Of a DNA stretch of 13,613 nt, positions 7,206-12,441 are shown one piece after another (position 1 is the first letter of the stretch; the number at the start of each line of letters is the position of its first letter). Location: contig DASH01000064.1 of NCBI GenBank assembly GCA_002503705.1, forward strand, positions 1-13,613, given 5' to 3'. The translations under genes were made by a program, and so were the position numbers. The DNA is from Candidatus Woesearchaeota archaeon UBA153. Lineage in GTDB: Archaea; Nanobdellota; Nanobdellia; Woesearchaeales; UBA525. The notes under the pieces were generated by a model. It was not told the DNA's origin. It did not search any database and worked only from the letters and a program-made list of their open reading frames with translations.

Positions 7206-7221
7206 ATGAATATATATTCAT
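7206..7221. promoter_or_regulatory. Perfect 16-bp palindrome, candidate operator
   Basis: ATGAATATATATTCAT is a perfect inverted repeat immediately downstream of the TATA box and ending at the predicted transcription start of the DUF5320 gene. A dimeric repressor bound here would block polymerase loading. The downstream DUF134 HTH protein is an obvious candidate, but nothing in the sequence proves it. Confidence 0.5.
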
Positions 7222-7230
7222 AATAAACAG

Positions 7231-7238
7231 AAGGAGGG
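7231..7238 (+). promoter_or_regulatory. Strong Shine-Dalgarno that fixes the DUF5320 start
   Basis: AAGGAGGG ends seven bases before the ATG at 7246. An ATG at 7239 touches it directly and opens a different frame, so spacing favours 7246. This strong site contrasts with the apparently leaderless genes around it and suggests high translation. Confidence 0.8.
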
Positions 7239-7245
7239 ATGCAAC

Positions 7246-7521
7246 ATGCCCAACAAAGATGGAACAGGGCCGCAAGGCCAAGGACCGCTCACCGGACGAG
7301 GCTTCGGCCCGTGCGCCGGCGGTCGCGGCCTCGGTCGGGGTTTCGGTCGCGGTTTCGGCCGTGGTTTCGGACCCGGCTTCGGCCGCTGCTGCTGGCCGAG
7401 CTACGGCTACCGCGAAGCGCCGCTCAGCAAAGAGGAGGAGCGCAAGATTCTCGAAGCCGAGCTTGCCGAGCTGAAAGCCGAACAGGCAGAGATCGAGAAG
7501 CGCCTGAAGAGCAAGGACTAA
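7246..7521 (+). CDS. DUF5320 family small Gly/Arg-rich protein
   Basis: 91 aa. The N-terminus MPNKDGTGPQGQGPLTGRGFGPC matches the DUF5320 signature (M-P-x-x-D-G-T-G-P-x-G-x-G-P-x-T-G-R-G). A GRGFG-type repeat (about 25-46), Cys at 23, 47 and 48, and a C-terminal Glu/Lys-rich coiled coil (about 60-88, LSKEEERKILEAELAELK) follow. Such proteins are usually found in anaerobic archaea and bacteria beside DUF134 and NifX/NifB-like or Mrp genes, hinting at a role with metal clusters; their biochemistry is unknown. Here DUF134 follows directly, but no NifX or Mrp gene is present. It has its own promoter, probable operator, strong ribosome-binding site and T-rich terminator, so it is probably a separate highly expressed monocistronic unit. 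Confidence 0.88.
   Translation: MPNKDGTGPQGQGPLTGRGFGPCAGGRGLGRGFGRGFGRGFGPGFGRCCWPSYGYREAPLSKEEERKILEAELAELKAEQAEIEKRLKSKD
7327..7386 (+). repeat. Five 12-bp coding repeats (Gly-Phe-Gly-Arg units)
   Basis: Five tandem 12-bp units close to GGTTTCGGCCGC, at 7327, 7339, 7351, 7363 and 7375, encode G-(L/F)-G-R/P units in the DUF5320 protein. The middle copies differ by few bases, so unit number could vary between strains. Confidence 0.8.
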
Positions 7522-7527
7522 AACACC

Positions 7528-7541
7528 TTCTTTTTTTTCTT
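7528..7541 (+). terminator. T-tract terminator after the DUF5320 gene
   Basis: TTCTTTTTTTTCTT begins seven bases after the DUF5320 stop, a typical archaeal T-run terminator. It separates this gene from the DUF134 operon, which has its own TATA box. Confidence 0.65.
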
Positions 7542-7564
7542 CACATGATTTCCATCACAGAAAA

Positions 7565-7574
7565 CTATTAAAAG
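7565..7574 (+). promoter_or_regulatory. TATA box of the DUF134 / Trx-CcdA operon
   Basis: CTATTAAAAG, preceded by the purine-rich AGAAAA, is centred about 32 bp before the ATG at 7601. The predicted mRNA start is within about 7 bases of that ATG, and no Shine-Dalgarno is visible, so the DUF134 message is probably leaderless or nearly so. Confidence 0.55.
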
Positions 7575-7600
7575 AGACCTTGAATGTTCATCAACGTATC

Positions 7601-7891
7601 ATGGTGCGTCCGAGACTCTGCCGTCGCGTCAAAGGCAATCCTGGCATCACCTATTTCAAGCCGCGAGGCGTGCCGCTCCGCGAGCTCGCGGAAGTCGTCC
7701 TCCTCGTCGAGGAGTACGAAGCCGTCCGGCTGAAAGACCTGGAAGGTCTCGACCAGGAGGCGTGCGCGGCGAAGATGCACATCTCCCAGCCGACGTTCCA
7801 CCGCCTCCTCGTCGCCGCGCGGAAGAAGATCGCCGACGCGATCATCCACGGCAAAGCCATCAAGATTGAAGGAGGGACGTTCAGACTATGA
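7601..7891 (+). CDS. DUF134 family DNA-binding (sigma-70 r4-type HTH) protein
   Basis: 96 aa from the ATG at 7601. MVRPRLCRRVKGNPGITYFKPRG matches the conserved DUF134 N-terminus (M-x-R-P-x-x-C-R-R-V ... T-Y-F-x-P-x-G). The central L-x-E-x-V-L-x-V-E-E-Y-E-A-x-R-L-x-D segment (27-46) is also typical. A helix-turn-helix follows at about 50-80 (DQEACAAKMHISQPTFHRLL), related to sigma-70 region 4. It is probably a small transcription regulator. An in-frame TTG at 7580 would add seven residues that match nothing in the family and precede the predicted mRNA start. The stop overlaps the next ATG (ATGA at 7888-7891), so it is translationally coupled to the Trx-CcdA fusion and may sense or control the same redox or metal process. 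Confidence 0.9.
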   Translation: MVRPRLCRRVKGNPGITYFKPRGVPLRELAEVVLLVEEYEAVRLKDLEGLDQEACAAKMHISQPTFHRLLVAARKKIADAIIHGKAIKIEGGTFRL

Positions 7892-9117
7892 ACCACGTGA
7901 CGACGCGGCTCTTCAGCCTTCTCGCGCTCATCCTTCTCCTCTCGCTCTTCGTCGTGCACGCGGCCGCCGCAACACCGACGGTGTGCGCGCACTACTTCTA
8001 CGGCGACGGGTGCGCCCACTGCGCGAAAGTCGAGCCCGTCCTCGCCGCGATGGAGCGCGACGAGGCCGTCAACCTCACAATCGTTTCCTTCGAAGTCTAT
8101 CGCCATCGCGAGAACCTCCTCCTGCTCAACCAGTACTTCGACGCGTACGGCGTCCCGAACGACGCGCGCGGCGTGCCCGCGCTCTTCCTCAACGACCAGT
8201 ACGCCTTAGGCGACACGCCAATCCTCTCGCTCCTCAAGACGCTCCCTGACGCTGCGGAGAGCGGCGCGTGGGCTGCGTGTCCGACGCTCGCGCCGCCCGC
8301 GGCGAACGACCCTCCAGGAACCGTTCCTCCGAGCGGGACTGGCGGTGAGAACACGACGGACTCGCTCGTGACGAACCTGACGAACGGCGCGAACGTCTCG
8401 ACCTCGTCATCCAACGTTCCCGTCACGCCCCCGGTGAAGAAGATCTCTCTCGTCACGCTCATCGGCGCCGCGCTCGTCGACTCGATCAACCCGTGCGCCA
8501 TCGCGGTCCTGCTCATCCTCCTCGGCGCGCTCCTCGCGACGGGGAACAAGCGACGCGCCATCATCGCCGGCATCTCGTTCACCATCGCGATCTACATCGC
8601 GTACTTCCTCTTCGGCCTCGGCCTCTTCTCCGTCCTCCGAGTCTCCGGGCTCACGCGCTGGTTCTCGCTCATCGTCGGCATCATCGCCATCCTCATCGGC
8701 CTGGCGAACATCAAGGATTTCTTCTGGTACGCGCGCGGTGGCTTCGTCATGGAGATCCCTCGCGCGTGGCGCCCCACGCTGAAACGCTTCCTGGGCGCGG
8801 TCACCTCGCCGCTTGGCGCGTTCCTCATGGGCTTCGTCGTCTGCCTCTTCGAACTTCCGTGCACTGGCGGGCCGTACTTCTTCATCCTCGGACTTCTCGC
8901 GGAGCGTTCGACGATGGCTGGCGCGATCCCCCTTCTCCTCCTTTACAACCTCTTCTTCGTCTTCCCGCTTCTCCTCTTGACGGCGGGTATCGCGTACGGC
9001 TACTCGAGCGTCGAGAGCGCGAGCTCTTGGAAAGACCGGAACATCAGGGTCCTCCATCTCGTCGCCGGCCTCATCATGCTCTCGCTCGGCATCCTCGTCC
9101 TCACTGGAATACTCTAG
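7888..9117 (+). CDS. Thioredoxin-CcdA fusion: exported thioredoxin domain plus DsbD/CcdA-type membrane electron carrier
   Basis: 409 aa. A signal or anchor helix (7-28) is followed by an extracytoplasmic thioredoxin-like domain (about 30-125) with the redox motif C42-A-H-C45, an extra Cys33 and the cis-proline region GVPALF (95-100). A Thr/Asn/Pro-rich linker with several N-glycosylation sequons (about 135-182) leads to a CcdA-type domain (about 187-409) with the two expected membrane cysteines, C203 (INPCAI) and C325 (ELPCTGGP), and about six helices. CcdA/DsbD domains pass electrons from cytoplasmic thioredoxin across the membrane. The fused domain would be the outside acceptor, reducing disulfides or haem/metal-binding cysteines. 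GGAGGG at 7871-7876 serves as the ribosome-binding site, and the start overlaps the DUF134 stop. Substrates are unknown; no cytochrome c genes are nearby. Confidence 0.9.
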   Translation: MNHVTTRLFSLLALILLLSLFVVHAAAATPTVCAHYFYGDGCAHCAKVEPVLAAMERDEAVNLTIVSFEVYRHRENLLLLNQYFDAYGVPNDARGVPALFLNDQYALGDTPILSLLKTLPDAAESGAWAACPTLAPPAANDPPGTVPPSGTGGENTTDSLVTNLTNGANVSTSSSNVPVTPPVKKISLVTLIGAALVDSINPCAIAVLLILLGALLATGNKRRAIIAGISFTIAIYIAYFLFGLGLFSVLRVSGLTRWFSLIVGIIAILIGLANIKDFFWYARGGFVMEIPRAWRPTLKRFLGAVTSPLGAFLMGFVVCLFELPCTGGPYFFILGLLAERSTMAGAIPLLLLYNLFFVFPLLLLTAGIAYGYSSVESASSWKDRNIRVLHLVAGLIMLSLGILVLTGIL

Positions 9118-9244
9118 AGCAACTCTTGAGAACGTTCTCCGGAAATTCTCTCGACCTTCTCTAGAGCTTCTCTCGACCATCTCTATAAGTTCTCTAGAAA
9201 TTCTCTAGAACTTCTCTCTTGAAATCTCGAGAACTCTCGCGTTT
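9113..9244. repeat. Intergenic tandem array with a strict 11-bp period
   Basis: About twelve units of 11 bp start at 9113, 9124, 9135, 9146, 9157, 9168, 9179, 9190, 9201, 9212, 9223 and 9234. The core consensus is TTCTCTAGAAM or TTCTCTCGACC; the central eight units are clearest and the outer ones decayed. The array fills the whole gap between the stops of the convergent Trx-CcdA and pyrH genes. Units carry small palindromic cores (TCTAGA, TCTCGAGA), and GAGAACGTTCTC at 9128-9139 is a perfect 12-bp palindrome. The strand bias is pyrimidine-rich on +. No gene is visible in it. Confidence 0.85.
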
Positions 9245-9948
9245 CAGCCCTTGACGAGCGTCCCCGTGAACTGCTCGCCGAGAAGCGCCTTCTTGACGTT
9301 CGCGATATCGCTTCCTGAAAGAATCGAGACGCTGATTCCGCTCTTCCGGCACTCTTTCGCCGCGACCGGGTCGAACGGCGCGTTCAGGCCGGGGCTCCAC
9401 GAGTCGCCGACGACCTCTTCGAGCTCGAGCCAGGTCATCCGTTCAATCGGCTTCGCGTCCGGGTGCTCGCGAGGGTTCGCGTCGTACACGTACGGCACGT
9501 CGCTCAAGTTCACGATAGTCTTCGCGCCGAGGCGTTGCGCGAGCACGACGGCGTCGTAATCCGTGCTGCGTCCCGGACGCCAGCCCGCGCCGATGATCAC
9601 GCGCGCGTCGTCCGGCAACGGGTCCGCTTCAGGGTTCGTGATGATGCGTAACGACGCGTCTTCGCGGAAGATCGTCCTCAGAAGATGCGCGTTCAACCGC
9701 GTCGCGTGGATGCCGAGCCAGTCCAGATCCTCGGCGGGAACGTGCGTCAATGACGCGGCGGCGTGCTGATACCCTCTCGCCGTCGCGCCGCCGCCGGTGA
9801 CGATGACGAACGCGTATCCGTGCTCGACGAGCTCTTCGAGCGCGCGCTTGAACCGCCGTAAGAAGTCGATCGCGATCCCGGTGGCGGGGACGATGAGGCT
9901 GCCCCCGAGCGAGACGACCACCCAACCCTTCTCCGCTTTCGGCGACAC
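9244..9948 (-). CDS. pyrH: UMP kinase, archaeal type (amino-acid kinase family)
   Basis: 234 aa, the usual archaeal length. It phosphorylates UMP to UDP in pyrimidine nucleotide synthesis, in the cytoplasm. Visible motifs: VVVSLGGSLIVP (10-21, nucleotide-binding Gly loop), VTGGGATARGY, DWLGIHATRLNAHLL, GAGWRPGRSTDYDAV (acceptor and catalytic region), NLSDVPYVYDANPREHPDAK and GDSWSPGLNAPFDPVAAK. These fit the archaeal PyrH subgroup better than isopentenyl phosphate or glutamate kinases. The only plausible in-frame start is GTG at 9948, since the frame is closed at 9970-9972; GGGGTGG upstream can act as ribosome-binding site. An ATG at 9973 lies 25 bases upstream in another frame (see findings). 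Confidence 0.94.
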   Translation of the reverse strand: MSPKAEKGWVVVSLGGSLIVPATGIAIDFLRRFKRALEELVEHGYAFVIVTGGGATARGYQHAAASLTHVPAEDLDWLGIHATRLNAHLLRTIFREDASLRIITNPEADPLPDDARVIIGAGWRPGRSTDYDAVVLAQRLGAKTIVNLSDVPYVYDANPREHPDAKPIERMTWLELEEVVGDSWSPGLNAPFDPVAAKECRKSGISVSILSGSDIANVKKALLGEQFTGTLVKG

Positions 9949-10034
9949 TGACGACCACCCCGTATTTTTTCATCTGACGCTCGTCATTTTCAGAAGAGCG
10001 CCGACGATGGCGAATCTCGAGAGGCGTCGTAGCA

Positions 10035-10046
10035 ATATTTATAAAC
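10035..10046. promoter_or_regulatory. TATA box, near-symmetric, in the divergent pyrH / paralogue-pair region
   Basis: ATATTTATAAAC is centred about 31 bp before the ATG at 10072, so the + strand mRNA should start within a few bases of that codon. Its TTTATAAA core is symmetric, and no clearer TATA is seen for pyrH, so it may also serve leftward, giving pyrH a leader of roughly 60 nt. The rightward assignment is good; the leftward one is a guess. Confidence 0.6.
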
Positions 10047-10071
10047 GTGCCCTTTTTTCACGAGAACCAAG

Positions 10072-10728
10072 ATGCGACGGCGTGATGATGAGAAACTCGA
10101 GCGGCGGCGACGGCTCTCCCTTGTCCTCATCTCGCTCTTCATCGTCGCCATCATGGTCTTCTCGATGATTGGGTTCGGGAATTACGGCGACTCGGGCACC
10201 GGCGACTTCGCGTACGGCTCGCAGAAGTTCACGCTCACCCAGCAAGGATTCCAGACGAAGCTCGACGGCAAGATCGTCATCGTCCACGACGCGCCGCTCG
10301 AGAAGAACGGCTCCCGCATCCTCTTCCAGAGCGTCTTCGGCCGCATCATCGAGGTGGAGGATACTGGCGGCGCCGCGACGCTCTTCACGAACAGCCTCTA
10401 CCGGATTGTCGCGTTCGACCCGGCGACGCCCGCGCCCGGCATCCAGTACGTCGAGCAGGCCCGTTTCGACCTGTGGCAGTCGGTACCGAACACGATCGGC
10501 GCGGTCACGACGAACAGCACGCTCTATCCGACCTTGCCGGTCGTCTCGTGCGCGGACGCGACGCCCGACATGGTCGTCCTCACGCTCGTCGTGACGAACG
10601 AGAGCGTCGCCACCCTCTCGGTGAACGGCTCCTGCATCACCGGCGGCGGCGACCCTGAAGCGATCCTCGCGATCAAGGACTACCTGCTCCTCGCGACGAA
10701 AGGTGTCTTCGATGCCGACGAGTCGTAA
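10072..10728 (+). CDS. Single-pass membrane protein of a two-cysteine ectodomain family, copy 1
   Basis: 218 aa, not recognised by name. A strongly basic N-terminus (MRRRDDEKLERRRR) precedes one transmembrane helix (about 15-36), so the remaining 180 residues should face outside. The ectodomain appears beta-rich and contains N-x-S/T sequons and exactly two cysteines (C160 in VVSCADATPD, C188 in VNGSCI) that could form a disulfide. A C-terminal amphipathic helix (197-214) follows. The layout around the cysteines and the final helix matches the next gene, so the two are paralogues. The predicted TATA box lies about 31 bp before the ATG. The 3' end overlaps the next start by 17 bp. Its function is unknown; I recall similar proteins only in DPANN-type archaea. 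Confidence 0.8.
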   Translation: MRRRDDEKLERRRRLSLVLISLFIVAIMVFSMIGFGNYGDSGTGDFAYGSQKFTLTQQGFQTKLDGKIVIVHDAPLEKNGSRILFQSVFGRIIEVEDTGGAATLFTNSLYRIVAFDPATPAPGIQYVEQARFDLWQSVPNTIGAVTTNSTLYPTLPVVSCADATPDMVVLTLVVTNESVATLSVNGSCITGGGDPEAILAIKDYLLLATKGVFDADES

Positions 10729-11512
10729 GCCGTTGCCGGCGAGTCATACGGCGCGGACGCCGTCCGGGAGGAGTTCTCAGGCGGCTCCTCGTGCGAGCAC
10801 GGGTTCTCGCGTCAACGCCGTTCACTCCGCGAGCGCTCCGACGCCGAAGCCCGCGACGCCCGATGGCGAGAACGGGTCTCGGACCTCGGTCTGGCACCTC
10901 GTCCTCTTCGCCGCGCTCATCGTCCTCGTCTTCGTCTTGTTCGTCTTCTTGACGCGTCTCGGCCACCAACGCGAGTCTGAGAACCGGTACAACGGGTTCG
11001 ACTTCGTCCCTCAGCCCGAGGGGAAGTTGACGTTGTGGGTGACGAAGGTCGTCGTGAACGGCCAGCCGTACTACATCCCTTTCTACCACCATCCTCGCGA
11101 CACGGAAGGCGTCGTCTACCGGGCCGGAGTCGCCCAACGCTTCCTCCTTCCGGAAGGGAGCGGCCGCCCTGCCGTCATCTACCTCACGTTCTCGCCCGAC
11201 GCTGGCGCGACGCCGGTGGTGGCGGGCGTCGAGATCAGCAAGATCACCGGGTACAAGTACGGCATCTTGAACACGGAGACGCACGCCGCGCTCAAGAGTC
11301 GGGCGGACAACGCTTCCGAACACGTGGTCGTGACGTGCGCGCACGCGACGCCGGAGATCGCCGTCCTCAGTTTTGACCTCGGCGCGAACAACGCGATCTA
11401 TCCCGACCCTGAGAACCCGTACTGCGTCCATCTCGAGTACACGAGCGCGGAAGAATCGCTCCGCGTCGCCGACCGGTTCGCGTACGGCCTCCTGCAGATC
11501 ATGCAGAGCTGA
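10712..11512 (+). CDS. Single-pass membrane protein of a two-cysteine ectodomain family, copy 2, with Pro/Ser/Arg-rich N-tail
   Basis: 266 aa from the ATG at 10712. AGGTG at 10701-10705 precedes it by six bases; an in-frame GTG at 10703 is less likely because it would use that site as coding sequence. Residues 1-58 are a Ser/Thr/Pro/Arg-rich, probably disordered cytoplasmic tail, absent in copy 1. One transmembrane helix (60-81) leads to an ectodomain with YNGFDFVPQPEGKLTLW (93-109), YYIPFYHHPRD, AVIYLTFSPDA, C209 in VVTCAHATPE, C238 in NPYCVH, and a final helix ADRFAYGLLQIM. The block C-A-x-A-T-P-(D/E) ... VL ... N-x-x-C ... final helix is shared with the preceding protein. Translational coupling by overlap suggests both are made together and may form a hetero-oligomer. 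Function unknown. Confidence 0.82.
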   Translation: MPTSRKPLPASHTARTPSGRSSQAAPRASTGSRVNAVHSASAPTPKPATPDGENGSRTSVWHLVLFAALIVLVFVLFVFLTRLGHQRESENRYNGFDFVPQPEGKLTLWVTKVVVNGQPYYIPFYHHPRDTEGVVYRAGVAQRFLLPEGSGRPAVIYLTFSPDAGATPVVAGVEISKITGYKYGILNTETHAALKSRADNASEHVVVTCAHATPEIAVLSFDLGANNAIYPDPENPYCVHLEYTSAEESLRVADRFAYGLLQIMQS

Positions 11513-11892
11513 TTCTTTCCGCGAGTGCGCGAGCTCCCGGTCCGTTTCGCTAGCATCCGCTGAGCGCGGAGCTCAGTCGCGTGGTGGCGCGGCAGGAATC
11601 CGCAGTCATACTCCTCGTCATCGTCAGGGTCGAAGCTTGAGTCAGCGTCATCGTCAGGGTCGCAGTCGGGGTCAGGACTATAGTCCGAGTCACCGTCGGA
11701 GTCAAGTTCACAGTCAGAGTCAAGGTCAAAGCCAGGGTCGGGACCATAGTCGGAGTCGAAGTCGAAGCCGGGGTAATAGTCCTCGTCGATGTACGGCGCG
11801 ACAACTTCGTACTCGGACGAGGAGTTCACGACGAACGACGACGAGGAACTCCGTGCCGCGCCAGCACTGGCTCGCCGAGGGCGAGCGGACAT
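11398..11892 (-). CDS. Possible Asp-rich (D-x)n repeat protein
   Basis: A 164-residue open frame starts with ATG at 11892, 41 bp after the stop of the upstream - strand gene. After a Ser-rich stretch, residues 36-96 are dominated by alternating aspartate (D-S-D-Y-G-P-D-P, D-L-D-S-D-C-E-L-D-S-D), like acidic Ca2+-binding or SD-repeat segments. The last roughly 38 codons run antisense to the end of the convergent gene at 11512 and look like shadow sequence. No ribosome-binding site or TATA box is seen, and no signal peptide. It could be a real acidic protein, or a chance frame through a hexanucleotide array. The other frames give SR-rich (+) and Thr-rich (-) translations that look no more credible. 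Low confidence. Confidence 0.3.
   Translation of the reverse strand: MSARPRRASAGAARSSSSSFVVNSSSEYEVVAPYIDEDYYPGFDFDSDYGPDPGFDLDSDCELDSDGDSDYSPDPDCDPDDDADSSFDPDDDEEYDCGFLPRHHATELRAQRMLAKRTGSSRTRGKNQLCMICRRPYANRSATRSDSSALVYSRWTQYGFSGSG
11605..11787. repeat. Hexanucleotide array (GTCNNN)n, about 31 units
   Basis: GTC recurs with a strict 6-bp period from 11605 to 11785; in most units the first triplet is GTC (a few are GCT, GCC, TTC, ACC or ACT) and the second triplet varies freely. No insertion or deletion breaks the phase over about 180 bp. On the - strand this is (NNN-GAC)n, that is, Asp at every second codon in the frame of the possible Asp-rich protein. It lies in the 420-bp region between 11512 and 11933, which otherwise holds nothing I recognise. 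Confidence 0.85.
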
Positions 11893-11932
11893 CGCCGCGA
11901 CAATTCTGAATCTGCTGTCGCGGCTCTTCCTT

Positions 11933-12334
11933 CTACGCGAAGAATCCCGCGATGCGCGCGCCGGCGAGGTTGACGCCGAGGTTGACGAGGACGAAGAGGA
12001 AGTAGTGCGTGCCGAAGAGCCCGAGGAGGAATGCGGGAAGGATCGTGACGACGTGGTAGACGAGGAAGAGGAGGATGAATCCCGGAACGAGTCCTGCGAG
12101 GAGTCCGACGATGATCGTCGCGGGCAGGCTGAGCCAGAGGTATTTGAGGTGCTTCCAGCTCGTCGCGGCGAGCGCCGCGTTCAGGACGAGCGCGCCGACC
12201 CAGACGTTCTCGCCCGCGCGCGCGAGGAGGATGATGGCCAACGGCGTGAGGTCGAAGCCGGGCAGCTTGAGGAGTCTCTTCCCGACGAGGGCGAACGCGA
12301 AGTTGAGCAGTCCGAGGGCGAGCGTGAGGAGCAT
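11933..12334 (-). CDS. Small four-helix membrane protein, unknown
   Basis: 133 aa, almost entirely hydrophobic, with about four transmembrane helices (2-20, 29-55, 65-95, 100-130). Short loops carry KRLLKLPGFD and SWKHLKYLW. Gly/Ala packing and a few polar residues (GENVW, YHVV, NLGVN) fit a small transport or enzyme-accessory protein, but no family is recognised. The ATG at 12334 lies about 27 bp after a TATA box and has no Shine-Dalgarno, so it is probably leaderless. It follows lgt on the same strand but with its own promoter. Confidence 0.7.
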   Translation of the reverse strand: MLLTLALGLLNFAFALVGKRLLKLPGFDLTPLAIILLARAGENVWVGALVLNAALAATSWKHLKYLWLSLPATIIVGLLAGLVPGFILLFLVYHVVTILPAFLLGLFGTHYFLFVLVNLGVNLAGARIAGFFA

Positions 12335-12354
12335 CCGGTTCGAGAATCGCGAAC

Positions 12355-12366
12355 GGTATTAAAAGT
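12355..12366 (-). promoter_or_regulatory. TATA box of the four-helix membrane protein gene
   Basis: On the - strand the sequence reads ACTTTTAATACC, centred about 27 bp from the ATG at 12334. Predicted initiation is at or within a few bases of the start codon (leaderless). Confidence 0.6.
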
Positions 12367-12441
12367 TAGTCCTCGGGATTTCTACTCGTCCGAGTCTTTT
12401 TTGTCCGTTTCTTCTTTTTCATCCGTTACTTTTTTTATCCG

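Noticed and set aside
7030..7281. N-terminal extension of alaS to 7281
   Set aside because: The extra 84 residues do not resemble AlaRS, cross the DUF5320 start and both promoters, and precede the predicted alaS mRNA start.
8407..9180. Highly charged 257-codon frame on the - strand
   Set aside because: Antisense to the CcdA membrane domain; the acidic/basic composition is the expected mirror of hydrophobic codons.
9135..9222. Heat-shock-element-like GAAnnTTC runs
   Set aside because: HSEs are eukaryotic; the pattern follows from the 11-bp TTCTCTAGAA units and has no archaeal precedent known to me.
11373..11909. SR-rich 178-codon frame on the + strand resembling splicing-factor RS repeats
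   Set aside because: It is only another reading of the GTCNNN hexamers and begins inside the preceding gene.
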